Notes: a model not told the origin generated them from the letters alone. A DNA stretch of 27,677 nt from Byssothecium circinans (GCA_010015675.1 ML976992.1:730083-757759); one strand, 5' to 3'; counted from the first letter of the stretch, positions 10,049 through 18,830 are shown. A program made the numbers and translations.

Positions 10049-10973
10049 NNNNNNNNNNNNNNNNNNNNNNNNNNNNNNNNNNNNNNNNNNNNNNNNNNNN
10101 NNNNNNNNNNNNNNNNNNNNNNNNNNNNNNNNNNNNNNNNNNNNNNNNNNNNNNNNNNNNNNNNNNNNNNNNNNNNNNNNNNNNNNNNNNNNNNNNNNNN
10201 NNNNNNNNNNNNNNNNNNNNNNNNNNNNNNNNNNNNNNNNNNNNNNNNNNNNNNNNNNNNNNNNNNNNNNNNNNNNNNNNNNNNNNNNNNNNNNNNNNNN
10301 NNNNNNNNNNNNNNNNNNNNNNNNNNNNNNNNNNNNNNNNNNNNNNNNNNNNNNNNNNNNNNNNNNNNNNNNNNNNNNNNNNNNNNNNNNNNNNNNNNNN
10401 NNNNNNNNNNNNNNNNNNNNNNNNNNNNNNNNNNNNNNNNNNNNNNNNNNNNNNNNNNNNNNNNNNNNNNNNNNNNNNNNNNNNNNNNNNNNNNNNNNNN
10501 NNNNNNNNNNNNNNNNNNNNNNNNNNNNNNNNNNNNNNNNNNNNNNNNNNNNNNNNNNNNNNNNNNNNNNNNNNNNNNNNNNNNNNNNNNNNNNNNNNNN
10601 NNNNNNNNNNNNNNNNNNNNNNNNNNNNNNNNNNNNNNNNNNNNNNNNNNNNNNNNNNNNNNNNNNNNNNNNNNNNNNNNNNNNNNNNNNNNNNNNNNNN
10701 NNNNNNNNNNNNNNNNNNNNNNNNNNNNNNNNNNNNNNNNNNNNNNNNNNNNNNNNNNNNNNNNNNNNNNNNNNNNNNNNNNNNNNNNNNNNNNNNNNNN
10801 NNNNNNNNNNNNNNNNNNNNNNNNNNNNNNNNNNNNNNNNNNNNNNNNNNNNNNNNNNNNNNNNNNNNNNNNNNNNNNNNNNNNNNNNNNNNNNNNNNNN
10901 NNNNNNNNNNNNNNNNNNNNNNNNNNNNNNNNNNNNNNNNNNNNNNNNNNNNNNNNNNNNNNNNNNNNNNNNN
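10049..10973. other. Assembly gap (run of N)
   Basis: There are 925 unspecified bases inside the transposon. Open frames crossing it are artefacts. The missing part would hold the transposase C-terminus and part of the right subterminal region. Confidence 0.99.
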
Positions 10974-11065
10974 TCATAATAATATTAATCGTGGGTGGTT
11001 CTATAGCCTTGTTTTTAATAGAGCGTTTTTGGTGTTGCCCGCGCATCACGCGCACGGACACGTTA

Positions 11066-11390
11066 GTGCTTTGAAGGTCTTTTGAAACGCTGTCTACGGT
11101 GGCAGTTAGTATGATTCTGCGTGTTGGGGATTTTGCTTATCGTAAGTGCGAACTGAATCGTGATTCGGCCGGTTGTGTTGTCGCACTGGGTCACGGGTTC
11201 CTTCCCCACGTAGGGTTCGACCCACTTTTCAGCGCAGGAAGACTTATCCTACGGAAAGAGCTTCCAATAATTCAGCTATCACCTCCATGGCCCTCTCAAC
11301 CTTCTTTCACCACCATAACACCCGCCGCACTAACTACGCCAAACACTCGAGAACGACCCAAGTCATCGAACTCCACGAGCCAAATCCACC
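11066..11390. other. Promoter region of family member 5, bounded by the transposon
   Basis: About 325 bp between the right end of the Fot1-like element and the ATG at 11391. The last 120 bp are C/A-rich leader-like sequence. No obvious TATA box is visible. The gene therefore has at most about 325 bp of its own upstream sequence. Confidence 0.5.
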
Positions 11391-11818
11391 ATGCATCCAT
11401 TCTCCACCTTCATCATGCTACTCCTCACCTTACTCGCCAAAGCCACACCCCTCCAGCCACCCGATGACACCGATGGCCACTGCACCCAAATCACCTGGGT
11501 CCCGCTCGGCCCAGATGGCTGGCGAGATATGCAAAAGTTCGATACGACACCCTGGTGCAAAGACCTCAAGCACCCGACCAGCGATTCAACAACTTACTTC
11601 GATGTCCTAGATGGTTGCAAGGGCGGCTGCACATTCTTCGAGTGAGGCTGAGGTACATGTGGTGTATGTGACTTGTGAAACTGATCTGCGCTAGGGCGAA
11701 CCGGTATGGAAAGTGCGTGGGCTTCATTGCGCACTTTGGGCCCGGGACTCCGGTTACGAAGGTGGACTTTGCGAGGAAGTATGGGAAGAATGCCGAGGGA
11801 ATTCTATGTCAGGAGTGA
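11391..11818 (+). CDS. Small secreted six-cysteine protein, family member 5
   Basis: Exons 11391-11641 (251 nt) and 11695-11818 (124 nt) with a 53-nt phase-2 intron give 124 residues. Residues 1-18 are a signal peptide (MHPFSTFIMLLLTLLAKA). Cysteines are at 31, 56, 76, 80, 91 and 122. The intron splits Glu84 directly after C-T-F-F. Exon lengths and cysteine positions are nearly the same as in the gene at 3945, while most other residues differ, which fits paralogues under rapid diversification. Tryptophans (36, 44, 55) and a basic C-terminal stretch (VDFARKYGKNAEG) are specific to this copy. Probably an extracellular, disulfide-bonded protein; the function is not recognised. Confidence 0.75.
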
Positions 11819-12398
11819 AGGGTTTGTGGGCGTCTGGAAGGGAGTAGAGAAGGGCGTGTTGCAAGATTCCGGCAGCGGAAGTCCCATTCATGCTCAATTC
11901 CGCTCCCAATCATTCCAGAGATCGGAAATTAGGGGCCTTACTGTCGGAGCTGGTTTGTTTCAACTTCAGGCGAAGTGATATTGGGCATCATTTCCTTTTG
12001 GGTGTCACAGCGCAGGGGCTGAGAACAATGTGTGCGAGTGTCTGTCGATGAATAGAACCTGGAGCCTATGTGGGGATCACCTTTCAGGACGTTTTATTAT
12101 GTATGCTTAGATTCGATATTAGCTGGTTATCAAGTGTTGATGGGCACGCGATTGAAACAATTCGCCGCACACCGAAAAACTTCAGCTTATATCTACCCAC
12201 ACCCAATAAAGCCCTTTTAACCTCTTCCTACTCCTATGTAAAAGAGCAGGCTTAGCTTTACAATTCTATGTTTTATTAAAGTTAAAGGAGAGTAATTAAC
12301 GTATTAGTTATAGTGGGTGGTCTTTAGTGAGAGAGTATTATGTGTGCGGGGAATTCTTTCAACCGCGTGTGGGCAAATAGCTTCGTCTCTCACTCACT
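11819..12398. other. Intergenic, partly AT-rich
   Basis: No gene recognised. From about 12240 to 12350 the sequence is distinctly AT-rich (TTTTATTAAAGTTAAAGG, GTAATTAACGTATTAG) and contains ATAGTGGGTGGTC. This weakly resembles ATCGTGGGTGGTTC near the right end of the Fot1-like element at 10989, so it may be a degraded transposon remnant. Confidence 0.35.
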
Positions 12399-12668
12399 CT
12401 AGCCAAGGGTATTGACACGATTCCCCACCATCTCGGCACAAGAATAATAATTCTTGCGTGCCTCATATAGGTTGCCGTCCAGTGAGGTTTTGGCAATCCA
12501 GCTTGTACTCCACTGCAATACCGGCCCAATCTCCACATGCGTCCGCACACCGATAGAGGGGTCGCGCTTTCCCTTTACTGTCACCGCCGCGACAACAACC
12601 GTTCTCCTCACTTTATCTGCGAGCCGATGAGAGCTTCCGCCTTCACTGCTTGAACCTACACATGAACT
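12399..12668 (-). pseudogene. Coding-like fragment without start, unknown
   Basis: A minus-strand frame of 89 codons runs to a TAG at 12399 and has a protein-like composition (ADKVRRTVVVAAVTVKGKRD, then SIGVRTHVEIGPVLQWSTSW and GNLYEARKNYYSC). No upstream in-frame ATG fits, and the frame is closed by a TAA at 12669-12671. It could be the last exon of a degraded gene, or chance. I recognise no family. Confidence 0.25.
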
Positions 12669-12731
12669 TTACCCCGCTTCTATTACTTCATTTGTCCACT
12701 TGCCACAATTCGTTCACCTCTCTTGCCCCTC

Positions 12732-12740
12732 TATATAAAA
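12732..12740 (+). promoter_or_regulatory. TATA box of the headless family member 6
   Basis: TATATAAAA is followed by a CT-rich leader (CTTTCTTCCGGCCTTCTTTC), a well-formed fungal core promoter that now leads into a coding remnant without a start codon. Confidence 0.5.
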
Positions 12741-13044
12741 AGCCTTTCTAACTACTTTCTTCCGGCCTTCTTTCCCATTCTCCAAACAATCAATCTCTCT
12801 TTCACTCCAGAAACCAAATTTCTACAACTGCTTCGATGGTTGGAGTTGCGACTTCTACGGGTAAGTGAAATGTGGTTTATGCATAATCGTCGGTGCGTGA
12901 ACTGACGGTTTCTATAGCATCAACAACTGTTACGGAGAACGGACGGGACAGTTCAAGGGACCCGTCGTTGAGGAGTGGTTGAATTCGACTATGAGTTATT
13001 ATCATTGTTATAGCAATGATGTCATGGCGTCTCTTTTGACATAA
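12739..13044 (+). pseudogene. Secreted cysteine-rich protein family member 6, lacking start and signal peptide
   Basis: The conserved junction is intact. Exon 1 ends N-C-F-D-G-W-S-C-D-F-Y-G at 12860, a phase-2 intron of 57 nt follows (GTAAGT donor, CTATAG acceptor), and exon 2 from 12918 reads I-N-N-C-Y-G-E-R-T-G-Q and runs to a TAA at 13042. Its last cysteine, in YYHCYS, lies at a similar distance to that in the other members. Upstream, the frame is open only to a TAA at 12736 and holds no ATG. The intact TATA box and leader join almost directly to the middle of exon 1. The simplest reading is a deletion that removed the start codon, the signal peptide and the first cysteines. An unrecognised upstream exon is the alternative. 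Confidence 0.6.
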
Positions 13045-13346
13045 GATGTCGTCCGCGGTCGTGCTGTGGAGTTTGGAAGCGGATGGCGGCAGTCATGGAC
13101 ACTTCGAACGAACATACATATGACAGAAGTTGGAAGTCTATGGTCGAGCCTGGGCATGCGATTTGAGGGATCTTTGTGGAGGGAAGATCTTCTCCGGGTA
13201 GAATGCCTCCACTCCATTGGCGATATTGCCCTGCAAATCGACATATGTATCTAGCCTATGGGCGTGCTTATGTTATTCATGACCGCTACCAAGACAGCCT
13301 GACTCCAAATACACCCAGTCAAACTTTGTCCACCGTAGTACTTAGA
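13045..13346. other. Intergenic, no gene recognised
   Basis: About 300 bp between the converging relics of family member 6 and the acetyltransferase-like pseudogene. Nothing recognisable on either strand. Confidence 0.45.
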
Positions 13347-13773
13347 TCAAATACTCTTCCTCATAACACAACGCCCCCCGCAAGCTCCCAAACCCTGACT
13401 CCTTAAATCCCCGTTTCCCCTCCCTATCTCCCTCCGGTCCAACAATCTCAACCTAGACATCTCGCTCCCCATCTTCCACGGCGCTTTGCAGACCGCACAC
13501 GTGGACTCTCCCAGGCAATGCGTTATCCAATCGAGAAAGGCGTGAGGCGGGAAGAATTGCGGATAACCTGAAGTGGCTGATGGGAGGTCGTAGGGATCGG
13601 CGACTAGGTAGTTGTCATGAGAGGTGAGGTAGGAGGCGTGCGGGGGCGAGGTCGGTGATGGGGCTGCCTCCTTCTAGGGCGGCTATGTAAGGTGTGTTGG
13701 AGGGGTGAGCGTTGTGGAAGCCGAAGATTACTCTTGGGGAGATTTTTTCTTTCTTTCTTCCTGATGCTGTCAT
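13347..13773 (-). pseudogene. Frameshifted paralogue of the neighbouring GNAT-like gene
   Basis: The minus strand starts MTASGRKKEKISPRVIFGFH from an ATG at 13773 and hits a TGA at 13617. Another frame continues with SHDNYLVADPYDLPSATSG and HAFLDWITH, then STCAVCKAP, to a TGA at 13347. Both pieces align with the intact gene at 14478-15038: FGFHNAHPSNTPYI with FHFRHAIPDDIPYI, NYLVADPYDLPSAT with the region ending DYIIARPSSPTS, and AFLDW..CAVCKA with AFIEL..CEVCKG. The C-terminal acetyltransferase part is missing. A frameshift near 13620 and the truncation make this a nonfunctional duplicate. The alignment was made by eye. Confidence 0.55.
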
Positions 13774-13904
13774 TGTGTAGGATGGATGGGAATTTGTCCT
13801 GTTTTGGAAGATGTTTGGAAGTGGGGCAGTAGTGTGGGGAAAGGGGGCGTGGGGGATGTAGGGTATAGCAGGGGGTTAGGGGGATGATGTAGTTGTGTGC
13901 GTGT

Positions 13905-14477
13905 ATACTTCACTGAAGACTGTTGCCTGCTTGGCGCCACCGAGGCCTTTGGCCCGCGGCGGACCAGATAAAGCTCTTTTCCCCCAGCTACGCGTAACAA
14001 CTCGCCTTGCAACTCATCTTCATCCATCATCATATCGCTGAAATTAGCATCTTGCCAACTAGCTCCGTCACGGAGCTGGTTGGCAAGGCGGAGACTTTAG
14101 TGGATTCAAGCCTCTGGATTCAATAATACGACTCAGCGGATACTAATTTCGGCGATGCGACGATGGATGAAGATAAGTTGCGAGGCGAGTTATTACGCGC
14201 AGCTGGGGAAAAGAGCTTTATCTGGTCCGCCGCGGGCCAAAGGCCTCGGTGGCGCCAAGCAGGCAACAGTGGTTACTCGTTGCCAAAGTGTTGAGGTTCA
14301 ACACGAATTTTTCCCTGTCGGACGCAGGTTAATCCGCTCCGCTTACATAATCGTTCATCCTAAGTCGTTCAAGTTCCGAGGCTGGTGCGCCTTATCGCGT
14401 TTTTTCCTTGTGTTGATACCCTACTGTACTCAGTACTAGTGGCGATGATTGCTCCTTCTTTGATACTTCACTGAAGA
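13905..14477. repeat. 15-bp direct repeats flanking the foldback segment
   Basis: ATACTTCACTGAAGA occurs at 13905-13919 and again, perfectly, at 14463-14477, bracketing 543 bp. The unit contains the palindrome CTTCACTGAAG. The right copy directly adjoins the stop codon of the acetyltransferase gene. This could be a target-site duplication of an inserted segment, or the result of local duplication; 15 bp is long for most DNA transposons. Confidence 0.5.
13919..14270. mobile_element. Foldback/MITE-like inverted-repeat element
   Basis: The arm at 13919-14047 (129 nt) is the reverse complement of 14143-14270 (128 nt), around a loop of about 95 nt. The outer 60 nt or so of the arms are identical (ACTGTTGCCTGCTTGGCGCC at the left end). 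The inner part differs by eight substitutions, all transitions, and one single-base indel. The loop contains a smaller hairpin with CTTGCCAAC and GTTGGCAAG arms. No long coding sequence is present, so it would be non-autonomous. It separates the acetyltransferase gene from its frameshifted paralogue. Confidence 0.7.
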
Positions 14478-15038
14478 TTACAAGTAAAAACATTTCCTCA
14501 TCTCACAAACCCCCTCCTCGCCCTCCACACCACCCAGACTCAGAAATCCCAACTCCTTGAAAACCTGCCCCGCTTCCCCAGAAACCCTTACCTTCATCTC
14601 TCTCGCCCCCTCTTCAACAACCCACTGCTGCGATGCAAGCACCAACTGTCTGCATAGCCCCCGCCAATACAGCGTGTAGTCCTTCCCAACGACCATCGCT
14701 ACGATATCAGCCCACATGCCCAACTCCCCACAAGCCACGGCGCCTTTGCAGACCTCGCAGGGGCATTTTTGGGGGCGGTGTTTGACGAGCTCGATGAAGG
14801 CGATTGGGGTGGAGGAAGTAGGAGAGCTCGGTCGAGCGATAATGTAGTCTTTTAGAGTGCGGTTGTAGGAATCGTATTGTTGGGTGGGGATGCTGTGATC
14901 GGAGATGGAGGAGGAAAAGAGGGCGCAACGTTCGAGAAGGATGATGTACGGGATGTCGTCAGGGATAGCGTGGCGGAAGTGGAATTTAATTTCTTTGGGT
15001 TTGTTTTTGCTTCTGGTGGAGGAGGATTTGCGGGCCAT
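14478..15038 (-). CDS. GNAT-like N-acetyltransferase domain protein
   Basis: A single exon of 186 residues, starting MARKSSSTRSKNKPKEIKFH at 15038. The frame extends a further 42 codons upstream, but that part reads like leader sequence. The N-terminal FHFRHAIPDDIPYIILLER resembles the first strand and helix of GNAT proteins. The C-terminal part (WRGLCRQLVLASQQWVVEEG, then VRVSGEAGQVFKELGF) resembles GNAT motif A and the closing strand. The acetyl-CoA-binding R/Q-x-x-G-x-G/A loop is poorly conserved. Cysteines cluster in the middle (KCPCEVCKGAVAC), an unusual feature that may bind metal. The substrate cannot be predicted. A degraded paralogue lies just downstream. Confidence 0.55.
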   Translation of the reverse strand: MARKSSSTRSKNKPKEIKFHFRHAIPDDIPYIILLERCALFSSSISDHSIPTQQYDSYNRTLKDYIIARPSSPTSSTPIAFIELVKHRPQKCPCEVCKGAVACGELGMWADIVAMVVGKDYTLYWRGLCRQLVLASQQWVVEEGAREMKVRVSGEAGQVFKELGFLSLGGVEGEEGVCEMRKCFYL

Positions 15039-15254
15039 GGTTGCTGTATGCTGGTGTGGGAGGTTGCTTGTGGAGTAGCAAAGTGCCGGGCAATGTTTTA
15101 TCCTCGTGGATGGACTGTCTCTTGTGTAATTAATACACTGTCTGTCGCGTGTAAAACGACACATTCACGGGTGTTTGGTGGCCGTGTATCTTGAAGTGAA
15201 CGAGGAAGTGGCCTTTGTCTCGCACATGTATTGACGTGTTACCATGGTGATGGT

Positions 15255-16413
15255 TTAGTACCAGATACTTCGCGTTCTGTGATGTGGTATCGCTTCCTCT
15301 CCGGCTTTCTCCTTCTCTTTTGCCAGATCATAGAGGAAGAAATCGATCAAGATCGCGTTGATCTGAGCCTCTGGCTGCAGCTTCAAGATCTCCCTTCTGA
15401 GTAGCTCCACGGCCCAGATACTGCACCCTCGAATCTGCATTTCCCACCCATGCCCAGACTTCAGAACTTCCTTCCTTCTCAGTTTCGCTTCCAGCGGTGG
15501 ACTGAAGGAGATCACACCAAGTGAGTGCAACATTTGCGGGACACGGTAATCGGCAAACATGGTGATCTTGTCGATGTCGTTGAACGATCCGTAGCTCTCG
15601 CCTTCAAAGGCAGCCCACAGGTCTGCGACGAAGATCTGTGCGCGCTTCAGGAAGCGCACAGGTTTGCGTTCAAAGGTACCACTGTCATTAAAGCAGGGGA
15701 AGTGCTTTGCCAGAAGATTGACTAGACCAGCTGCAGAGTTTTTGGCGTCTCGGATGAGCGTCACAACGCTACTGTCAAATTCCTGCCCTGTTAGTATCGA
15801 AGTGACAGGACTTCTGAAGAATATGAAAGAGAGGATTGCACACCTCTTCAAGTATAAGTCCAGCATCTCTCAAACACTGCACCCGCTGTTCAAACATAGG
15901 CATCTCCTCGCCCGTCTCCGAGCGGAACACATTCTTCAACACCTCATCTGTACACTTCTCTTCATCGACCCAGAACTCTGGACTCGTAATCGGCACGCCG
16001 TCTTCTATCGCTCTCTGCAGTGCCGCCACAAGACTCCAATACCCCGTCCACTTCTTCTCCCCATACTTCACCGCGAATCTTTCATCCTCCGTTTTCTCAC
16101 TCCAGAAACTGAAGTTGAGCAAATCCATAGTGAAGATGAAATTCACTGTCGCCTCGTCTTTACTTTTTGGGTGAAGTTCGTGCTCGACCCATGCTTTGGT
16201 GCTGTAAGATCGTTTTTGCATCTCTTCGTGAATGGAGATGGCGGCGAGCTTGGTGCACTGCATGTCTATTGCCACATCCATGCTGTTGTCATAGATGTAT
16301 TCGGCGTCTTTGAGGACTTTTGTTTCCGGGGGTGCGTTGGGGTCGGGCCCGTTCAAGCCGAATTTCGCCCGAAGGAGGGCTACCAGCTCGTGGTCAACTT
16401 CATCGTCAGACAT
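15255..16413 (-). CDS. QNG1: Queuosine 5'-phosphate N-glycosylase / queuosine salvage protein (DUF2419)
   Basis: Exons 16413-15844 and 15782-15255 with a 61-nt phase-0 intron give 365 residues, close to the family norm of about 340. Recognisable family signatures are NFIFTMDLLNFSFWSEK and YWSLVAALQRAIEDGVPITS in exon 1, and KRAQIFVADLWAAFEG (236-251), FNDIDKITMFADYRVPQ (257-273) and EMQIRGCSIWAVELL in exon 2. The F-x-D-x-D and FADYR segment belongs to the active site in this family. These enzymes release queuine from queuosine 5'-monophosphate so eukaryotes can reuse the base for tRNA modification. The acceptor chosen (GGGCAG) preserves LILEE-EFDSS, matching the family. The gene is divergent from UBA2 across 310 bp. 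Confidence 0.92.
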
Positions 16414-16723
16414 GGTGAAGATGAAGAAGAAAAATATTTGGCGAGGGATAGTTATTCAAAAGCTTGCGGATCTGCCTTCCCCTCCAAATTCGTGCAGGGG
16501 AAGCAGAGGTGAAGGTGAAGCAAAAGCCTGGTCCATGATCAAACAGGTACGAGCTGTGATTCACCGCTAACTCTATTTTTGCTCTAGCGTGCCAAGTCCA
16601 GATCAAAACGTCCGTGCTTCTGACGTCCAACTTAACGTCTTCGTCTCGCTCTCACTTGAGGCGCCCAACAGCCTGATAACTTCCACCCACGCATGTGCTG
16701 AGCGTATCCCCCAACGATTGACC
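16414..16723. promoter_or_regulatory. Shared divergent promoter region of QNG1 and UBA2
   Basis: 310 bp between two start codons pointing away from each other. It must contain both core promoters and leaders. I see no clear TATA box. The sequence upstream of the UBA2 ATG is C/A-rich. Confidence 0.5.
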
Positions 16724-18830
16724 ATGGCGGCGACGAAACGCGACAAGCATGCGCTGCAGAGCCTCGGCAGCAATCTGCAGACGCGCATCAAGCAGGTAAC
16801 CGACAATCGCGACAAGCAGGCGATGGAGGGTGAAGTGAGTGGCATAACTGACAGAGAGACAGGCGCGCGTACTCATGGTGGGCGCCGGCGGCATCGGTTG
16901 CGAACTCCTCAAGAACCTCGTCCTCACCGGCTTCGGCGAGATCCACATCGTAGACCTCGATACTATCGATCTGAGCAATCTGAACCGCCAATTTCTGTTC
17001 CGCAACGAGCACATCAAGAAGTCGAAAGCTTTGGTACGGTGAAGGCAGAAACACGTATGGTGGTGGATTAGTGCGCGTGCTGACTGTTGGGACAGGTCGC
17101 GAAGGAATCGGCTGGCAGGTTCAATCCGAATGTCAAGGTCGAAGCATACCATGACAACATCAAAGACCCCAAATTCAATGTCGTGTGGTTCAAGAGCTTC
17201 GACGTTGTGTTCAACGCGCTGGACAATCTAGACGCGAGGCGGCATGTGAACAGCATGTGCTTGGCTGCTGACGTACCGTTGATCGAGAGCGGGACGACTG
17301 GTTTCGCTGGGCAGGTGCAACCCATACGCAAGGTATGCATGGTCACACATCTGTCATATTCGGAAACTTAGTTGAGCGTGTAGGGCAAATCGCAATGCTA
17401 CGACTGCACCCCGAAAGAAACCCCAAAGTCCTTCCCCGTCTGCACCATTCGAAGCACGCCCTCGCAGCCCATTCACTGCATCGTATGGGGCAAGTCATAC
17501 CTCTTCACAGAGATATTTGGCACCTCCGAAGATGATGCGCCGGAGCTCGACCACAGTGAAGACTCCGAGAATGCAAGGGAGATCAGCAACCTGCAGAAGG
17601 AGGCACAAGGCCTGAAGCGCATCCGAGAATCTATGGGTTCGGAGGACTTTCCGCGGCTGGTGTTCGACAAAGTGTTCAAGGAGGATATTGAGCGATTGCT
17701 GGGAATGGAAGAGATGTGGAAAGGAAAGAAGAAGCCTACGCCTTTGGATTACGACACGTTGGCCCAGGAAGCGCTCGGTGTTGGATCTGAAATCGCGAAG
17801 AAGGACCAGCTCGAATGGACGCCGGCAGAGAATTTTGCCGTCTTTCTCAATAGTCTGCGGCGGTTGAGCGACCGGATGGAGGAGACGCGAGCGACCCAAG
17901 CAACGGGAAATTCGCCGCCGATACTGACGTTTGACAAGGACGACGACGATACCCTGGACTTCGTTGCCGCGAGTGCCAATCTAAGGTCGATTGTCTTTGG
18001 CATTGAGCGGAAGTCGAAGTTCGACATCAAGCGTATGCTTTCACATTCCCCTAACGGAGCTATTACTGACTTGCCTAGAAATGGCTGGCAACATCATCCC
18101 CGCAATCGCCACCACAAACGCCATGACTGCGTCTCTTTGCGTGCTGCAAGCCTTCAAAGTCATGCGCAATGAGCTCCAGAAGGCGAAGATGGTCTTCCTC
18201 GCACCGAACGGTACGGAGCGGCGACTGACGTCAGAGGCATTGTCTGCTCCAAACCCGGAGTGTCCAGTTTGTAGCGTGGCTCAGACCACGGTCGAAGTGG
18301 ACCTTGCGCGAGCGACGCTGAATGATCTGGTTGAGGGCGTCCTTCGATTGGAGCTCAACTATGGAGAGGAGTTTAGCGTAAATAGTGGTACTGGTATCCT
18401 CTACGACCCAGAGGAGGACATGAATCTTTCCAAGACCTTCGCCGAGCTGGGTCTTGAAAGCGATTCGTTCCTCACCATCATTGATGACTCTCAGGAGGAT
18501 ACCAGGGTGAATTTGGTCTTGAACATCATCGGCAAAGAGTTGGACAAGGATCAGAAGCCATATCACTTGGAAAAGAAGATTGACATTCCGATCGCGCCTC
18601 CGAAGAAGGTTGATGCGCCCAAAAAGAACGGACACGCGCCCCCGGCTACTAACGGGCTCGCCAACGGGCTCACTAACGGCGCGACGAACGGTAGTCTCAA
18701 ACGCACTGCAGACGAGGCTGGCCTTGAGGACGAATTGGTCAAGAAGAAGGGCAAAGTTGCGGCCAATCCCGCCGATGACGATCTCATACTCATCGAAGAT
18801 TCGGGGTTCATTGTCATCGATGACGACTGA
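16724..18830 (+). CDS. UBA2: SUMO-activating enzyme subunit 2 (E1 catalytic subunit)
   Basis: Five exons (16724-16795, 16863-17033, 17096-17332, 17384-18032, 18079-18830) give 626 residues, the usual size for UBA2. The ATP-binding GAGGIG is at 31-36 and is followed by [16 protein letters not shown] (55-70). Structural zinc ligands are CxxC at 165/168 and CxxC at 438/441. The catalytic cysteine is Cys180 in [29 protein letters not shown] (378-391) and a ubiquitin-fold domain (about 445-545) complete the fold. With Aos1 it adenylates SUMO and passes it to Ubc9. The acidic tail has two SUMO-interaction-like motifs, DLILIED and FIVIDDD, and basic stretches (LKRTADE, KKKGK) that may serve as nuclear localisation signal. 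All splice junctions are canonical. Confidence 0.95.

Larger units (their letters stand above)
8987..11065 (+). mobile_element. Fot1-like DNA transposon, complete ends, RIP-damaged, with assembly gap
   Basis: Terminal inverted repeats are visible at both ends. The left end starts ACGTGTCCGTGCGCGTGATG at 8989, and its reverse complement ends at 11063. A TA dinucleotide flanks each side (8987-8988 and 11064-11065), the target duplication of the Tc1/mariner-Fot1 group. The inner part GGGCAACACCAAAA is also shared by both ends. The left repeat contains an extra 17 bp (a second GCGTGATGCGCGG unit) that the right repeat lacks. Between them lies a transposase relic in the forward direction and a run of N. 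The element is about 2.08 kb if the gap size is real, near the usual length of Fot1 elements. It inserted about 325 bp upstream of the secreted-protein gene at 11391. Confidence 0.85.

Noticed and set aside
10006..11074. Long open frames on both strands of about 320-350 codons
   Set aside because: They consist almost entirely of the run of N and are translation artefacts.
11205..11225. GGTTCGACCC, a tRNA B-box-like sequence
   Set aside because: The flanking bases do not form a T-arm (second stem pair is G-A), and no A-box or acceptor stem fits at the right distance.
15664..16512. 282-codon plus-strand open frame opposite the queuosine salvage gene
   Set aside because: It is antisense to a clearly conserved gene; its product has no recognisable feature.
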